Shown one piece after another: positions 6,116 to 14,608 of a DNA stretch of 43,284 bases (the stretch's first letter is position 1; each line of letters starts with the position of its first letter). This stretch comes from a virus. The notes beneath the pieces were generated by a model that saw nothing but the letters and a program-made list of their open reading frames with translations, did not search any database and was not told the origin of the DNA. The stretch covers positions 1 to 43,284 of IMG/VR virus record IMGVR_UViG_3300045738_001722; one strand, given 5' to 3'. A program made the translations under genes and the position numbers.

Positions 6116-6843
6116 TTTAGTCCTTCGACTTTACCTAGGAAGGGTCGGATCCATCTTTTTTCTTGATGCTCTTTAACTAGCTCTATATCTATAGCTCCAG
6201 ACTGTAATGCCTGTGCCAAATGTTTTTCCCATAAAGATCCTAGGTGGTGGTCCGTGTATTTCCAAGGCTGCGTACCCATGTTCGTATAATGTAATAACTT
6301 AGTTACCCCTGCTTCGTAAACGTCTAAGCTGTTCCACTGTCCATTTTCGCCCAACAAGGGGGCTATCTTGGAGTGCTTGAATTCAAACATTAGTTCTTCA
6401 TAAGTTATCTCTTCATTGTCTAGCATGTCAATGATAGAATTCATGTCCCATTGAATAGCGTCGCAGTTAAGCATTAGCATCGCATAGTTGGAGCCTGACC
6501 AATTATCAAATGTCTCCATTCCTTTTGCGCTCAGTCCTTCGTTTCCTTCGAAGTCGACGTCTAATAATGGAGCCATATCATCAAACACTAACATGTCCGA
6601 GTCTAGATAAAATGCTCTACCCGTCGTTAAAGATGGGATAAAAAATCTTTGAAAACTAAACGGCGTTCTTGGCAAGCAGTTTGCATTTCTGGGTATCTTG
6701 TGGGATGTGTCTAGTTGATATAAAGGAGTAACAGTGACTGGATTTTCTGTATGTTTCTTTATAGAATATTCCAGCACTAGAGATGGAATGAGTTGCTCTG
6801 GAGCACTACCCACAAATACCTTGATTTCTTTTTTATCTTCCAT
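6112..6843 (-). CDS. Glycosyltransferase family 8-like
   Basis: 243 residues. The central YLDSDMLVF contains the DxD motif that binds the metal and nucleotide sugar in GT8 enzymes; LNCDA follows about 60 residues later as in that family, and LLHYTNMGTQPW fits the C-terminal HxxN/G box. It probably transfers a hexose from UDP- or other NDP-sugar with retention. It is coupled to the methyltransferase gene downstream and three bases from the small gene upstream. Confidence 0.75.
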   Translation of the reverse strand: MEDKKEIKVFVGSAPEQLIPSLVLEYSIKKHTENPVTVTPLYQLDTSHKIPRNANCLPRTPFSFQRFFIPSLTTGRAFYLDSDMLVFDDMAPLLDVDFEGNEGLSAKGMETFDNWSGSNYAMLMLNCDAIQWDMNSIIDMLDNEEITYEELMFEFKHSKIAPLLGENGQWNSLDVYEAGVTKLLHYTNMGTQPWKYTDHHLGSLWEKHLAQALQSGAIDIELVKEHQEKRWIRPFLGKVEGLK

Positions 6844-6845
6844 GT

Positions 6846-7037
6846 CTATAGAAGTGTCGGAGTAATTATACTAGATTGGACTTGTTCTTGCTGCGCCTGT
6901 CGCATCATCAAGCTTTTAATTTCTGTAGCTCGATCCAATAAAAATTTTCGATCTTCTTCATCTGTGATCTTATTAGCTTCCGACCAAGGGATTTGTAGGG
7001 TCGTCATTAGTTCCCAATTTTCTTCTTGTTTCGTCAT
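6846..7037 (-). CDS. Small helical protein of phage type
   Basis: 63 residues, mostly helical and charged, with a pattern (LQIPWSEANKI..EEDRKFLLDRA..IK) like small proteins common in T4-type phages, where a hydrophobic helix reading W..A is followed by a second basic helix. The function of those proteins is mostly unknown. It lies between nrdB and the GT8 gene with one-base and two-base gaps, as part of the same minus-strand operon. Confidence 0.55.
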   Translation of the reverse strand: MTKQEENWELMTTLQIPWSEANKITDEEDRKFLLDRATEIKSLMMRQAQQEQVQSSIITPTLL

Positions 7038-7038
7038 A

Positions 7039-8049
7039 TTAAAAATCCTCCTTTAGGACGCCAGAGCTCTGGTAATCTTTTACTTTTCTTTCAAAAAAAT
7101 TGGTCATCGCTTCCGTATCAACAACTTCAGAAAGCCATGGAAACGGATTGGTGTCGCTATCGAAACGAAAGTCGATGCCAATTCCTTCTAATCGTCTATT
7201 GCCAATGTATTGCATGTAATCGACGAACATCTCGGCATTTAGGCCGAGAATGCCGCGAGGGAGAACGTCATGGGCGTAATCAATCTCAAGCTCAACCGCT
7301 TTCTTAATGTGCTCAACGGTCTCTGCTTCGAATTTTTTTGTCCACACCGATGGATATTGTTCTTTTATAGTATTTATCAAATATGTTCCAAATTGAATAT
7401 GAAGACTCTCGTCTCTCAATGTGTATCTAATTTGATCGGAAAGCCCCGGCAACTTATTCTGTCTACCCAGAGCTAGAAGCATTGCGAACCCGCTAAAAAA
7501 GAACGTGCCTTCACAAACTATATAATATGTGATTAAATTACGTAAGAATTCTCTTTTTCCTTCTACTGTCTGGGTTGAAAAATTTTGTCTGTTAACGTCT
7601 GACGTTATGGTCATTAGAAAGTCGTCTTTAGCTTTAATGGAGGGGATATTTATATAAGCTTCGTAAACTTCTGAGACTTTTAACGAGTAGCTATCGCAGC
7701 ACGTAACGATGGTCCAATTATGCAACGACTCTTCGTATGCTTGTCGAAGGATGTACTGTCTACACTCTGCATCTGTTATCCACCGATTGACAGTAAGCAA
7801 TAGATTATTACCTACTAAAGATTCTGTTCCCGCAAAGAAACCTAGACATCGTTTAACTAAAAGTTTTTCATCAGCAGTTAGATTTCCATTCTTCCATTGA
7901 TCGACGTCATCGCTCATGTTCACTTCGGCGGGAGACCAATTATTAGCTACCCCTTTCAAAAAAAGATCCCATGCAAATTGATGTTTGTGGGGAAGAATTT
8001 GGTTTACCCCTGCGATCTCGTCTCCTAATATCAATCCAGTTTTACTCAT
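7039..8049 (-). CDS. nrdB: Ribonucleotide reductase beta subunit, class Ic-like (radical Tyr replaced)
   Basis: 336 residues, normal R2 length. Predicted metal ligands are Glu76, Glu107, His110, Glu180, Glu214 and His217; their spacings (31, 3, 34 and 3 where comparable) match E. coli NrdB D84/E115/H118/E204/E238/H241. The first ligand is Glu, as in the Chlamydia-type class Ic protein, and the surrounding ESLVGNN is also of that type. The position of the radical tyrosine (His ligand + 4) is Ile114, not Tyr. Class Ic enzymes use a Mn/Fe centre instead of a tyrosyl radical and have Phe there. The C-terminal tail keeps a Tyr (KVKDYQSS) for radical transfer. It partners NrdA at 8286-10766 to make deoxyribonucleotides. 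Confidence 0.92.
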   Translation of the reverse strand: MSKTGLILGDEIAGVNQILPHKHQFAWDLFLKGVANNWSPAEVNMSDDVDQWKNGNLTADEKLLVKRCLGFFAGTESLVGNNLLLTVNRWITDAECRQYILRQAYEESLHNWTIVTCCDSYSLKVSEVYEAYINIPSIKAKDDFLMTITSDVNRQNFSTQTVEGKREFLRNLITYYIVCEGTFFFSGFAMLLALGRQNKLPGLSDQIRYTLRDESLHIQFGTYLINTIKEQYPSVWTKKFEAETVEHIKKAVELEIDYAHDVLPRGILGLNAEMFVDYMQYIGNRRLEGIGIDFRFDSDTNPFPWLSEVVDTEAMTNFFERKVKDYQSSGVLKEDF

Positions 8050-8302
8050 TAATTATTTCTCCTGTTTTGCGCCTCTTTCTTTGTCTTTGCCTTTTTTCTT
8101 TTTTCTTGTGCACTTCGTTTATTCTACTCTCTGTCCAAGATTTCATTAAACGAGAGAATGACCTTTCTCTTTTGAGAAGAATAGCTCCGCAAACTCCCCA
8201 AAGAATGTTGGCGACATCCTTATTCTCTTTCGCCATTTCTTCGGCTAAGATATTGACTTTGTCAGCCAACTTTTGTCTACCGCCGCTATTGGCAGCTTTC
8301 AC
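8042..8302 (-). CDS. Small basic protein between nrdA and nrdB
   Basis: 86 residues, overlapping nrdA by 17 bases and nrdB by eight, so it is translated from the RNR operon. The first half is helical with a moderately hydrophobic NILWGVCGAILL stretch; the C-terminus is a run of Lys/Arg (about 67-81). No Cys pairs or thioredoxin/glutaredoxin motif, so it is not the usual RNR reductant. No family recognised. Confidence 0.6.
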   Translation of the reverse strand: MKAANSGGRQKLADKVNILAEEMAKENKDVANILWGVCGAILLKRERSFSRLMKSWTESRINEVHKKKEKRQRQRKRRKTGEIINE

Positions 8303-10766
8303 ATGTTCCTCCTTCTCGCATGGTTTCTACGCTACAAGTCTGATCAGTAGACTCAGAACTATCGACACTATTTGTATTGATATTACTATCGTCACCCATT
8401 TTCGTAGACTTTTCAATTCTGCTTGCACTTTTATTTCTCAAATAATATGTACTTTTTAACCCCCTCATTCTAGCATGCATATATAAATCATTCAAGAATT
8501 TTAATGAATCTTTATTGTTAAATAAATTTAAACTTTGCCCCATGTCAATCCATTTTTGTCTGACTGCCGCCCCGTCAACCAATTTTAACTGATCATGATC
8601 GAAGGCTGTTCTAAATCTATTTTTTAAATCGTCGGGGAGTTCCCCATTCAATCTTCGCACGTCTCCATCAACAGATTTTAAAGTCTCAATAAAGTGAGGA
8701 GTCCATATTCCAAGATCTTTACACTCCTTAACGAACCACTCGTTCGTAATAAATAAATTGCCAGATTTATTTTCGTAGACAAATAGCATGGAGAAGTCAG
8801 GCTCAACTGATGGGGTACATCCTTGTATATAAGAAATGGTTGCTGTCGGAGCTATTGCCATGGTGTTGCTATTTCTCATTCCATGTTCTTTAATATGAGA
8901 GCGAACGATTTTCCAATCCTGCTCTGGACAAAACTTCTTCCCTCTATGTATTAGAGGCTTCTCTTTTAGATATTCCATTAATTCCCTGTAAGTATCTATG
9001 GGGAGAATGTCTTGCTCCCATAAAGATCCGTTATAGGTTTCGTATTTTCCTTTTTCTTTAGCAAGTTTGCTGGAATTCAAGATACAGTGGTAAGAAATAA
9101 ATTCGTAGAGTTCGTCTGAAAATTTTACAGCATCATCCGATGAAAAATCTATTTTATAAGCGTGAAATACATCAGCCCAGCCCATGGTCCCCGCTCCAAC
9201 TGGGCGATGTTTCAAGTTCGCTTTCTCTGCTTCTCGCGTGGGATAAAAATTTAAGTCAATAACGCTATCCAACATTCTCATTTGTATCGCTATAGTCTTG
9301 GCGAGCATTTTAAAATCTAATTTTCCATTATTCTTTAGATGTTCTTTCAAGTTGATCGAGCTTAGATTACACACCGCTGTTTCTCCGATCTCTGTTTTTT
9401 CTCCTTGATCATATCTTGAAGGCTTGGTGTGCAGAAAAATTTCAGTACAAAGATTAGAGCTATTAATAACTCCTTGGTGCTTATTCGAATAACGAAAATT
9501 AGCATTATCTTTAAAAGTTATCCAAGGGTGCCCAGTTTCAAAAAGGCTTCTAAGCATTTTTTTCCAAAGGTCTTTCGCCTTTAATATTTTAAAGTTTATA
9601 ATTTCTCCCTCGTCTGCCATCTTGCAGTATTTCGAATAAGCTTTATCAAAATCTTTACCGCAAAAGCTGTGTAAATCCGGAGCATCTGATGGAGAAAATA
9701 GATACCAATTATCATTAGATTGAACCCGTCTAAAGAATAGGTCGGGTATCCAATTAGCGGTATTCATATCGTGACAACGGCGGCGTTCATCTCCCGTGTT
9801 TTTTTTAAGGTCGAGAAATTCTTCGATATCAAGGTGCCATGGCTCAAGGTAGGCACAGCCAGCGCCGGGACGTTTGCCTCCTTGATTAACAGCTACTAGG
9901 AGATCATTAAAAATTTTTAGCCAAGGAACGAGGCCGCTAGAAGTGCCGTTTGTACCTTTGATAAATGAACCTGCCGATCGAAAATTTGATACGTCGAAGC
10001 CTAAGCCTCCAGCAAATTTAGATTTTCTAGCCTCTTGCCAAGCACCTTCAAAAATTCCGTCTATAGAATCTTCAAAAGTATTAAGGTAACAAGAGCTGAG
10101 CTGACTACGAACTGAGCCGCTATTAAACAGGGTCGGAGTGGAAGGACAAAGCTTAAAGGTGCTAAGGTTTTCATAGAATTCTATGGCCTTTTTCTCTTTA
10201 TCTTTTTCATTTAGGGCAAGTCCCATTGCTACCCTCATCCAGAAAGATTGAGGAGACTCGAGCCTCCTTCTCTGTAAATGAAGAAAGTAACGATCATATA
10301 ATGTTTGAAGTCCAAGATACTTAAATTTAAAATCTCTCTCTAAGATAAGGGCTTCTGACAATTTTTTTAAATCAAACTCTAAAAGCTTCTCGCTTAAAAC
10401 TTTTTCCTTTACTAACAGTTTAATGTTCTTTACGAAGGAGAGTCTGTATTGGTGATCGAAGGCGTCTTTATCTACGGAGGATCCAAAAACTTCTTTATGT
10501 ACGTTGCCAAGCAAAAGTCTCGCTGCTACATATGAATAGTTCGGCTCTTTTTCTATTTTTAGACGAGCAGACATGATCAGTGCTTGGTCAATCTCTCTCG
10601 TGGTAATCTTATCATAGAGCTGCACGTTCGCATCAATAACCACTTCACTAGCAGACACGTGTTCTAAACCTTCACACGCCCTTTGAACGCAGATATTGAT
10701 TTTGTTGATGTCTAGTTTCTGAAGCCGATTATTTCTCTTCTTTACGTTGAGTGGGGGGATGCTCAT
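8286..10766 (-). CDS. nrdA: Ribonucleoside-diphosphate reductase alpha subunit, class I
   Basis: 826 residues. An N-terminal ATP-cone (about 10-95) suggests allosteric control of overall activity by ATP/dATP. The redox cysteines are Cys226 (SSCYLN) and Cys466 (TAVCNLSS); the active-site Asn438/Cys440/Glu442 lie in SSNLCTEIF; the radical-transfer tyrosines are Tyr774-Tyr775 (STYYLRN). The C-terminus ends TCESCQ, giving the Cys822/Cys825 pair that passes electrons from thioredoxin or glutaredoxin. All catalytic residues are present, so the enzyme should be active. First gene of the RNR operon. Confidence 0.96.
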   Translation of the reverse strand: MSIPPLNVKKRNNRLQKLDINKINICVQRACEGLEHVSASEVVIDANVQLYDKITTREIDQALIMSARLKIEKEPNYSYVAARLLLGNVHKEVFGSSVDKDAFDHQYRLSFVKNIKLLVKEKVLSEKLLEFDLKKLSEALILERDFKFKYLGLQTLYDRYFLHLQRRRLESPQSFWMRVAMGLALNEKDKEKKAIEFYENLSTFKLCPSTPTLFNSGSVRSQLSSCYLNTFEDSIDGIFEGAWQEARKSKFAGGLGFDVSNFRSAGSFIKGTNGTSSGLVPWLKIFNDLLVAVNQGGKRPGAGCAYLEPWHLDIEEFLDLKKNTGDERRRCHDMNTANWIPDLFFRRVQSNDNWYLFSPSDAPDLHSFCGKDFDKAYSKYCKMADEGEIINFKILKAKDLWKKMLRSLFETGHPWITFKDNANFRYSNKHQGVINSSNLCTEIFLHTKPSRYDQGEKTEIGETAVCNLSSINLKEHLKNNGKLDFKMLAKTIAIQMRMLDSVIDLNFYPTREAEKANLKHRPVGAGTMGWADVFHAYKIDFSSDDAVKFSDELYEFISYHCILNSSKLAKEKGKYETYNGSLWEQDILPIDTYRELMEYLKEKPLIHRGKKFCPEQDWKIVRSHIKEHGMRNSNTMAIAPTATISYIQGCTPSVEPDFSMLFVYENKSGNLFITNEWFVKECKDLGIWTPHFIETLKSVDGDVRRLNGELPDDLKNRFRTAFDHDQLKLVDGAAVRQKWIDMGQSLNLFNNKDSLKFLNDLYMHARMRGLKSTYYLRNKSASRIEKSTKMGDDSNINTNSVDSSESTDQTCSVETMREGGTCESCQ

Positions 10767-10775
10767 GTCATCTCT

Positions 10776-10805
10776 ATTCTAGTCTGATCTTGCGGGTTTT
10801 GAAAA
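10776..10805 (-). promoter_or_regulatory. Possible sigma70-type promoter of nrdA
   Basis: Minus-strand TTTTCA, 18 bases, TAGAAT, with the -10 box nine bases before the nrdA ATG at 10766. The -35 is weak. The same core GACTAGAATAG occurs at the promoter at 37920-37948. Confidence 0.35.
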
Positions 10806-10813
10806 CAATAAAC

Positions 10814-11161
10814 TCAAGGGGCATCTTTTACGTGTTTAATACCTTTTCTTTTTCCGCTATAATTTTTGAAATATTTCTCTTTAATTGGATCTAAGCCTTG
10901 TTGTTTGTCTCTTTTCGAACTAAGCTCGGCCGATGCATCCCAAGCATCTCCCACTGTCCAATTTTTATTTTCTGTTTTTCTCATCCATTCTTGCTCGGAC
11001 ATGTCGGCTGAATAATTGCTGTCAATAGCCATATTGGGCGAAGTAAAAACTCTATTCCACTCCAAGCCGTTATCGTCGAAGAGTGCGTGCTCATCTTTCA
11101 TGTTCTGAAAGACTTCTGTGCATTCTCCCGTCTCGGGATTTTCGAAAATATATATAGGCAT
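10814..11161 (-). CDS. Phage-type FmdB-like N-terminal domain protein (no zinc cysteines)
   Basis: 115 residues. It starts MPIYIFENPETGE and continues with a strand-rich region in which a helix ends in a strand reading RVFTSPNM. This is the layout of small proteins in T4-like marine phages related to the FmdB zinc-ribbon family, but the CxxC pairs of bacterial FmdB are absent. The rest is helical and charged with a basic C-terminus. It is two bases downstream of the GT4 gene. Function unknown. Confidence 0.6.
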   Translation of the reverse strand: MPIYIFENPETGECTEVFQNMKDEHALFDDNGLEWNRVFTSPNMAIDSNYSADMSEQEWMRKTENKNWTVGDAWDASAELSSKRDKQQGLDPIKEKYFKNYSGKRKGIKHVKDAP

Positions 11162-11163
11162 GT

Positions 11164-12243
11164 TTACACTAGTTCTAATATCTTGTCTAGCGTATTAGAA
11201 ACTGTGAATTTTTCTACCAAAGCTAGACCTTTTTCGTTCACTGGGTTTGACTTCACTCTATCTATAGCTGCATGACAGCCGTCAATGAAAGCTTTTTCTT
11301 CCCAATTAAAGATGGAACCTTGATTATATGGAGCATCTTGATGAAAAAATAATCCATCTATAGCGGAGATTTTTCCAGACGGCTCCACCAGTACAGCGTT
11401 TTCGTCATTCGCCCAGTCTTTGTAGGCGTGAGCGTTAAGAATTACTGCGTGCTTTCCTAGGCAGAGGGATTGAAATTCCGGGAGACCCCAGCCTTCCCCT
11501 CCTGACATACCAATAATTATCTCAGAAGAATTCAAGTAGTCATTATAGAGGCTATTCTCCTTCATGAAATTTAAAAAACTTACATTAGAATATCTTCGAC
11601 CTTCTAGGGCATTCATTAACAGTTTATTATTATCTTCTGTATTTAGAAACGTATTGAAGAGGGTACATTGCAAGTGATACTTGGTATTATCTCCGAACTC
11701 TTTTACCCATGCCTTTAAAATTTTGTCGTGGTGTTTTCTTTGCTCGAATTTTCCGCATATATTAAAGGTAATTCTATCGTCGTCGAAATATTTTTTATCA
11801 GTCCGGTGAAAATTGTAAGAATCAAAGAATAAAGGAATATAGCTGCATTCGCAGCCAACAGATTCAAAAACTTCCTTGGTGTAGAGGGAAGACACGGCGA
11901 CCCTTACGTTCTTTAAAACGTTTATCTCTGTTTTCGTTGGAGAGTCTAGTTCATAGAACGTCATTAACAGATGATCTTTTGAAGGCGAGTCTAGCCCCCC
12001 ATTCAAGTGCCATAGTTTAAAAGTCTTATCATCTCTAGAATGCTTTTCGTGCGCCTTGGTCACAGCTGCTCCGACCCATTCTTTAAAGGCGTCGTTGGGT
12101 TTTTGAGATGAAAGATCAATGCCCCCGCCAATGGGGAACAAAAGCGGAGACATTTCTCTTTCTCGAGATTCCCTTAGTAAAGCCGTAGAGACTTGACCAA
12201 AGGAAACTGCGTTAATAGGAACATTAAACGTTAATCCCGACAT
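11164..12243 (-). CDS. Glycosyltransferase family 4-like (GT-B fold)
   Basis: 359 residues. The N-terminal Rossmann-like half ends near the linker CSYIPLFFDS; the C-terminal half has ICGKFEQRKHHDKILKAW (start of the second domain in GT4) and the donor-site segment SGGEGWGLPEFQSLCLG, matching the GEGFGLP.EA..G motif that binds the NDP-sugar phosphate and ribose. GT4 enzymes are retaining and usually extend polysaccharides. Directly upstream is a small DUF736-like gene. Confidence 0.85.
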   Translation of the reverse strand: MSGLTFNVPINAVSFGQVSTALLRESREREMSPLLFPIGGGIDLSSQKPNDAFKEWVGAAVTKAHEKHSRDDKTFKLWHLNGGLDSPSKDHLLMTFYELDSPTKTEINVLKNVRVAVSSLYTKEVFESVGCECSYIPLFFDSYNFHRTDKKYFDDDRITFNICGKFEQRKHHDKILKAWVKEFGDNTKYHLQCTLFNTFLNTEDNNKLLMNALEGRRYSNVSFLNFMKENSLYNDYLNSSEIIIGMSGGEGWGLPEFQSLCLGKHAVILNAHAYKDWANDENAVLVEPSGKISAIDGLFFHQDAPYNQGSIFNWEEKAFIDGCHAAIDRVKSNPVNEKGLALVEKFTVSNTLDKILELV

Positions 12244-12531
12244 CTACAGGAGCTCTTCCTCGCTAGTCGATGACGACTCTTCTGAAGGAGCTGCGTCGGT
12301 AGCGACAGTCTCCGTTCGTGGACGGGATTTGTAGATCCTGTAGTCCGGCTGGTTCTCGTTCTGCTTGTGATTGTTCGCAAAAACAACCAGCTTAACGGAT
12401 TCACCAGAATTGTCAGTCATGTTAATGTGACCGGCCAAATATTTTTGGCCTCTCTGAGAAGTGCGTTTCCAAAAGGCTCCAACCTCCTCATCCTTGTATT
12501 TAGTTTGTGTTTCTTGTGAGTTTTGATTCAT
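12244..12531 (-). CDS. DUF736-like small protein with acidic tail
   Basis: 95 residues. GAFWKRTSQRGQKYLAGHIN is the characteristic opening of a family of small strand-rich proteins (DUF736-like) found in phages and plasmids, followed by VKLVVFANN. The last 25 residues are Ser/Glu-rich low complexity (EESSSTSEEEL). The role of the family is not established. It ends at the base before the GT4 gene. Confidence 0.65.
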   Translation of the reverse strand: MNQNSQETQTKYKDEEVGAFWKRTSQRGQKYLAGHINMTDNSGESVKLVVFANNHKQNENQPDYRIYKSRPRTETVATDAAPSEESSSTSEEELL

Positions 12532-12566
12532 AACTTTATAACCTTAACATACATGTGTTAGCTTTG

Positions 12567-13172
12567 TCAAACGAAATCTAACAATTTTTGTGATTTCATT
12601 TTATACTTTAGGATTTTCGATCCTCTACCATGTAGATTGATGACTGTCTGCGTACTAATATTTAATTTTTTTGCAATTTTAGCCCAAGTTTGTTTTGAGC
12701 CGTCATCATTGTATCTCTCTTCATAAACTCTATGTATCCTTCCGTCTTTGAGCTTGCTCAGTATATTAAAAATTTGAAATTTTAATTCTTTTTTATTTTG
12801 ATCATCATAATCTTCGAGCTGGCTGTTTGCCCTAGCTTCTAAGAAGTTTTCTAAATCTTTTTCGCTTTCGAATTTTATATATTTACAATTATCTTTTATA
12901 AAATTTAAACAATGGTATCTTGCATGGTTAGCTAGCCAAGTAGAAAATTTAGATTTTTTCTCAGGGTTGTAGGATTTTAAGCTCTTGAGGAAAACAAAGT
13001 CCTTATCGCTGAGCAGGTCATCTAGGCTTCCGTCGCTAGATTTTACAACATTGGAATATTTTTGACATATTTTATAATAGAGTTTTTCATGCCTTAAAAC
13101 TAGTTCTGAATAGCTCTCGCTACAATTGTCTTCTTTTACATTTAAGATTAATTCGTTATCGGCAGCCTTCAT
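12567..13172 (-). CDS. Sigma-70-family RNA polymerase sigma factor (divergent)
   Basis: 201 residues. Region 2 is recognisable at about 68-95, where FLKSLKSYNPEKKSKFSTWL matches the A...FDP.KG.KFSTY pattern of region 2.2-2.3 followed by an aromatic helix. The C-terminal 45 residues hold a helix-turn-helix of region 4 type (WAKIAKKLNISTQTVINLHGR). Regions 1.2 and 3 are absent or reduced. It would redirect host RNA polymerase to phage promoters, possibly the GTGTAA-type sites. It could also act as a non-canonical DNA-binding regulator. A second sigma factor is at 31916. Confidence 0.75.
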   Translation of the reverse strand: MKAADNELILNVKEDNCSESYSELVLRHEKLYYKICQKYSNVVKSSDGSLDDLLSDKDFVFLKSLKSYNPEKKSKFSTWLANHARYHCLNFIKDNCKYIKFESEKDLENFLEARANSQLEDYDDQNKKELKFQIFNILSKLKDGRIHRVYEERYNDDGSKQTWAKIAKKLNISTQTVINLHGRGSKILKYKMKSQKLLDFV

Positions 13173-13198
13173 AAGTAGGTTAACCGACTGGACAACTA

Positions 13199-13507
13199 CT
13201 AATTCTTCTTAGATTCTTTATTTATTCTATCCAGAATCGCGAGTCTAGCATTTAACAAGTCTTTTTTATAGTCTCCAGTCGACGTGTAATACGACGGCCC
13301 TCTCACAAACAGCATTCGAATTAGTTTAATAGGTATCCATGCGGGCATCGTCAACAGAGTCCATTTGACCAGCATAAATAGTATATACCCGGCGGCCGGT
13401 AGAATTGTTGCCCATACCCACCATATAGATAGAACCTCAACGTCTGAAAGCCAGTGGTTCCAAACTAAATTAAGGTAGGCCTCGAATATTTCATTTATGT
13501 TTTTCAT
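13199..13507 (-). CDS. Small membrane protein
   Basis: 102 residues with two hydrophobic segments (about 27-48 and 51-65) rich in Trp and Pro, then a basic, soluble C-terminal part (about 66-102). It overlaps the dNMP kinase gene upstream by 17 bases. No family recognised. Confidence 0.6.
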   Translation of the reverse strand: MKNINEIFEAYLNLVWNHWLSDVEVLSIWWVWATILPAAGYILFMLVKWTLLTMPAWIPIKLIRMLFVRGPSYYTSTGDYKKDLLNARLAILDRINKESKKN

Positions 13508-14126
13508 ACCATTTTACAAAATCATTTACATGTCTATATAATACCGCAGATTTATGTAGCTCTTCGTCAACCGTGGGCCAGTCGACTCTATATTTTGCGA
13601 GGCTCTTGAGTATTGGGTCCATTCTCTTTTCTTCCTCATTAGCGGGTTGTTTGTATTTCTGAGTCGGAACCTTAAATGGACTACGGGACCCAGCTAATCG
13701 TGAAGTTGTAAATTGAGATACATGAACTAGTACTCCTCCTAGCTCCTGAGTCAACCAATGAACTTCATCTTTTTCAAATTCTTGATACCTGATATCCGTT
13801 ATCACGGGTATGTCGTCTGTCTGAGCATTGAGTAAAAATCCTTTGATTTCTTTATCGAGAGCGTCAATCCAATGACGGCCCTTTGATTGCTTGCGTTTTT
13901 GAATACCATGAGAAACTAAGAAGGGCCGAATAAGCTCCTTCTCTTCTCTGCTGCAATTCACAGCGTCAATACCGTACTGCTTAGTCGTCCACGCAGAAGT
14001 CTCGCGCTTGAGTGCGTCTGCCAAAGCGAATCTTCTAACAGGCAACTCTTTGCTTAAAAGCTGAAAAAATAAATCTTTACCCGCCCCAGCAACGCCGGAT
14101 AAACCTATAACTGTTCTGTTCATCAT
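13491..14126 (-). CDS. Deoxynucleoside monophosphate kinase
   Basis: 211 residues. The P-loop GVAGAGKDLFF (about 11-21) is the variant used by T4 gp1-type dNMP kinases, in which GKD replaces GKS/T. FALADALKRET and DIPVITDIRYQEFE, the latter with the conserved DxR, match the family order. It phosphorylates dNMPs to dNDPs, feeding the RNR product pool. It follows its own sigma70-type promoter (14132-14161). Confidence 0.88.
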   Translation of the reverse strand: MMNRTVIGLSGVAGAGKDLFFQLLSKELPVRRFALADALKRETSAWTTKQYGIDAVNCSREEKELIRPFLVSHGIQKRKQSKGRHWIDALDKEIKGFLLNAQTDDIPVITDIRYQEFEKDEVHWLTQELGGVLVHVSQFTTSRLAGSRSPFKVPTQKYKQPANEEEKRMDPILKSLAKYRVDWPTVDEELHKSAVLYRHVNDFVKWYEKHK

Positions 14127-14131
14127 GTCTT

Positions 14132-14161
14132 ATATTATCATTTATTTATGAAGATTGTCAA
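14132..14161 (-). promoter_or_regulatory. Sigma70-type promoter of the dNMP kinase gene
   Basis: Minus-strand TTGACA, 18 bases, TAATAT, six bases before the first ATG of the kinase gene, so the transcript would have virtually no leader. It begins where the T-rich end of the upstream candidate RNA stops. Confidence 0.65.
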
Positions 14162-14164
14162 GAT

Positions 14165-14572
14165 AAAAAATTAATAAATTTTTGGCTGCTTGCCTTTTAA
14201 ATTTTTCCACTGGGTTGGATAAGAACATAGCAGTCCACTTAGAAATCATAGCAAATTTTTCTTTAGCAACCCACTTCAGTCCTTCGCTTCGGCCTCTTTT
14301 AGCCTAGCTCGCAACTTGCTAAAGCTCTGTATGTCTTTGTAATCAGAGGCGGTGGGACTTTTTTTATTGACTGCTTGCCTTTTTCCTCTTGGGAGGATTA
14401 AGTTTCTGAGCATCCCTGTTACGGGTCTTAACCTATGAAGCCGCTTTTTTCCGAAATAACTCCAGCCTTATTGGGGCCGTTTGGTTAAGGTCTTTTCACG
14501 GACCTGTGGTCTCTTACGAGTTTATGTGAGGCTTAACCCCCACAAGCTACTCACCGCAATTTTACAAAGAAC
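14165..14572 (-). ncRNA. Candidate structured RNA, about 400 nt, unassigned
   Basis: This gene-free stretch begins just after a good promoter (14579-14608) and ends in an AT-rich hairpin (AAAAATT / AATTTTT) and six T before the next promoter. In the minus-strand RNA, GCGGTG near the 5' end can pair with CACCGC some 200 bases later. There are local hairpins AGGTC/GACCT, CCTC/GAGG and CCC/GGG, and two copies of GGTTAAG can each pair with one CTTAACC, which would allow alternative folds. No ORF of note and no match that I recognise to 6S, SRP, RNase P or tmRNA. The plus strand has its own T7 run at 14359-14365, so the transcribed strand is inferred, not proven. Confidence 0.45.
14184..14383. repeat. 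Direct repeat CTGCTTGCCTTTT, two copies inside the candidate RNA
   Basis: The 13-base sequence occurs at 14186-14198 and 14371-14383, each next to a T-rich tract. In minus-strand RNA it reads AAAAGGCAAGCAG. The copies may be boundaries of a duplicated RNA module or shared protein-binding sites. Confidence 0.5.
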
Positions 14573-14578
14573 TTTATC

Positions 14579-14608
14579 AGTGTAGAATAATCTTTGTAAT
14601 ATAGTCAA
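14579..14608 (-). promoter_or_regulatory. Sigma70-type promoter of the candidate structured RNA
   Basis: Minus-strand TTGACT, 18 bases, TACACT. The -35 overlaps the last codons of the gene at 14605. Transcription would start near 14572 and enter the gene-free region. Confidence 0.6.

Noticed and set aside
11164-11169. GTGTAA on the minus strand before the gene at 11161
   Set aside because: It is exactly the last Val codon and the TAA stop of the upstream glycosyltransferase gene, with no AT-rich follow-up.
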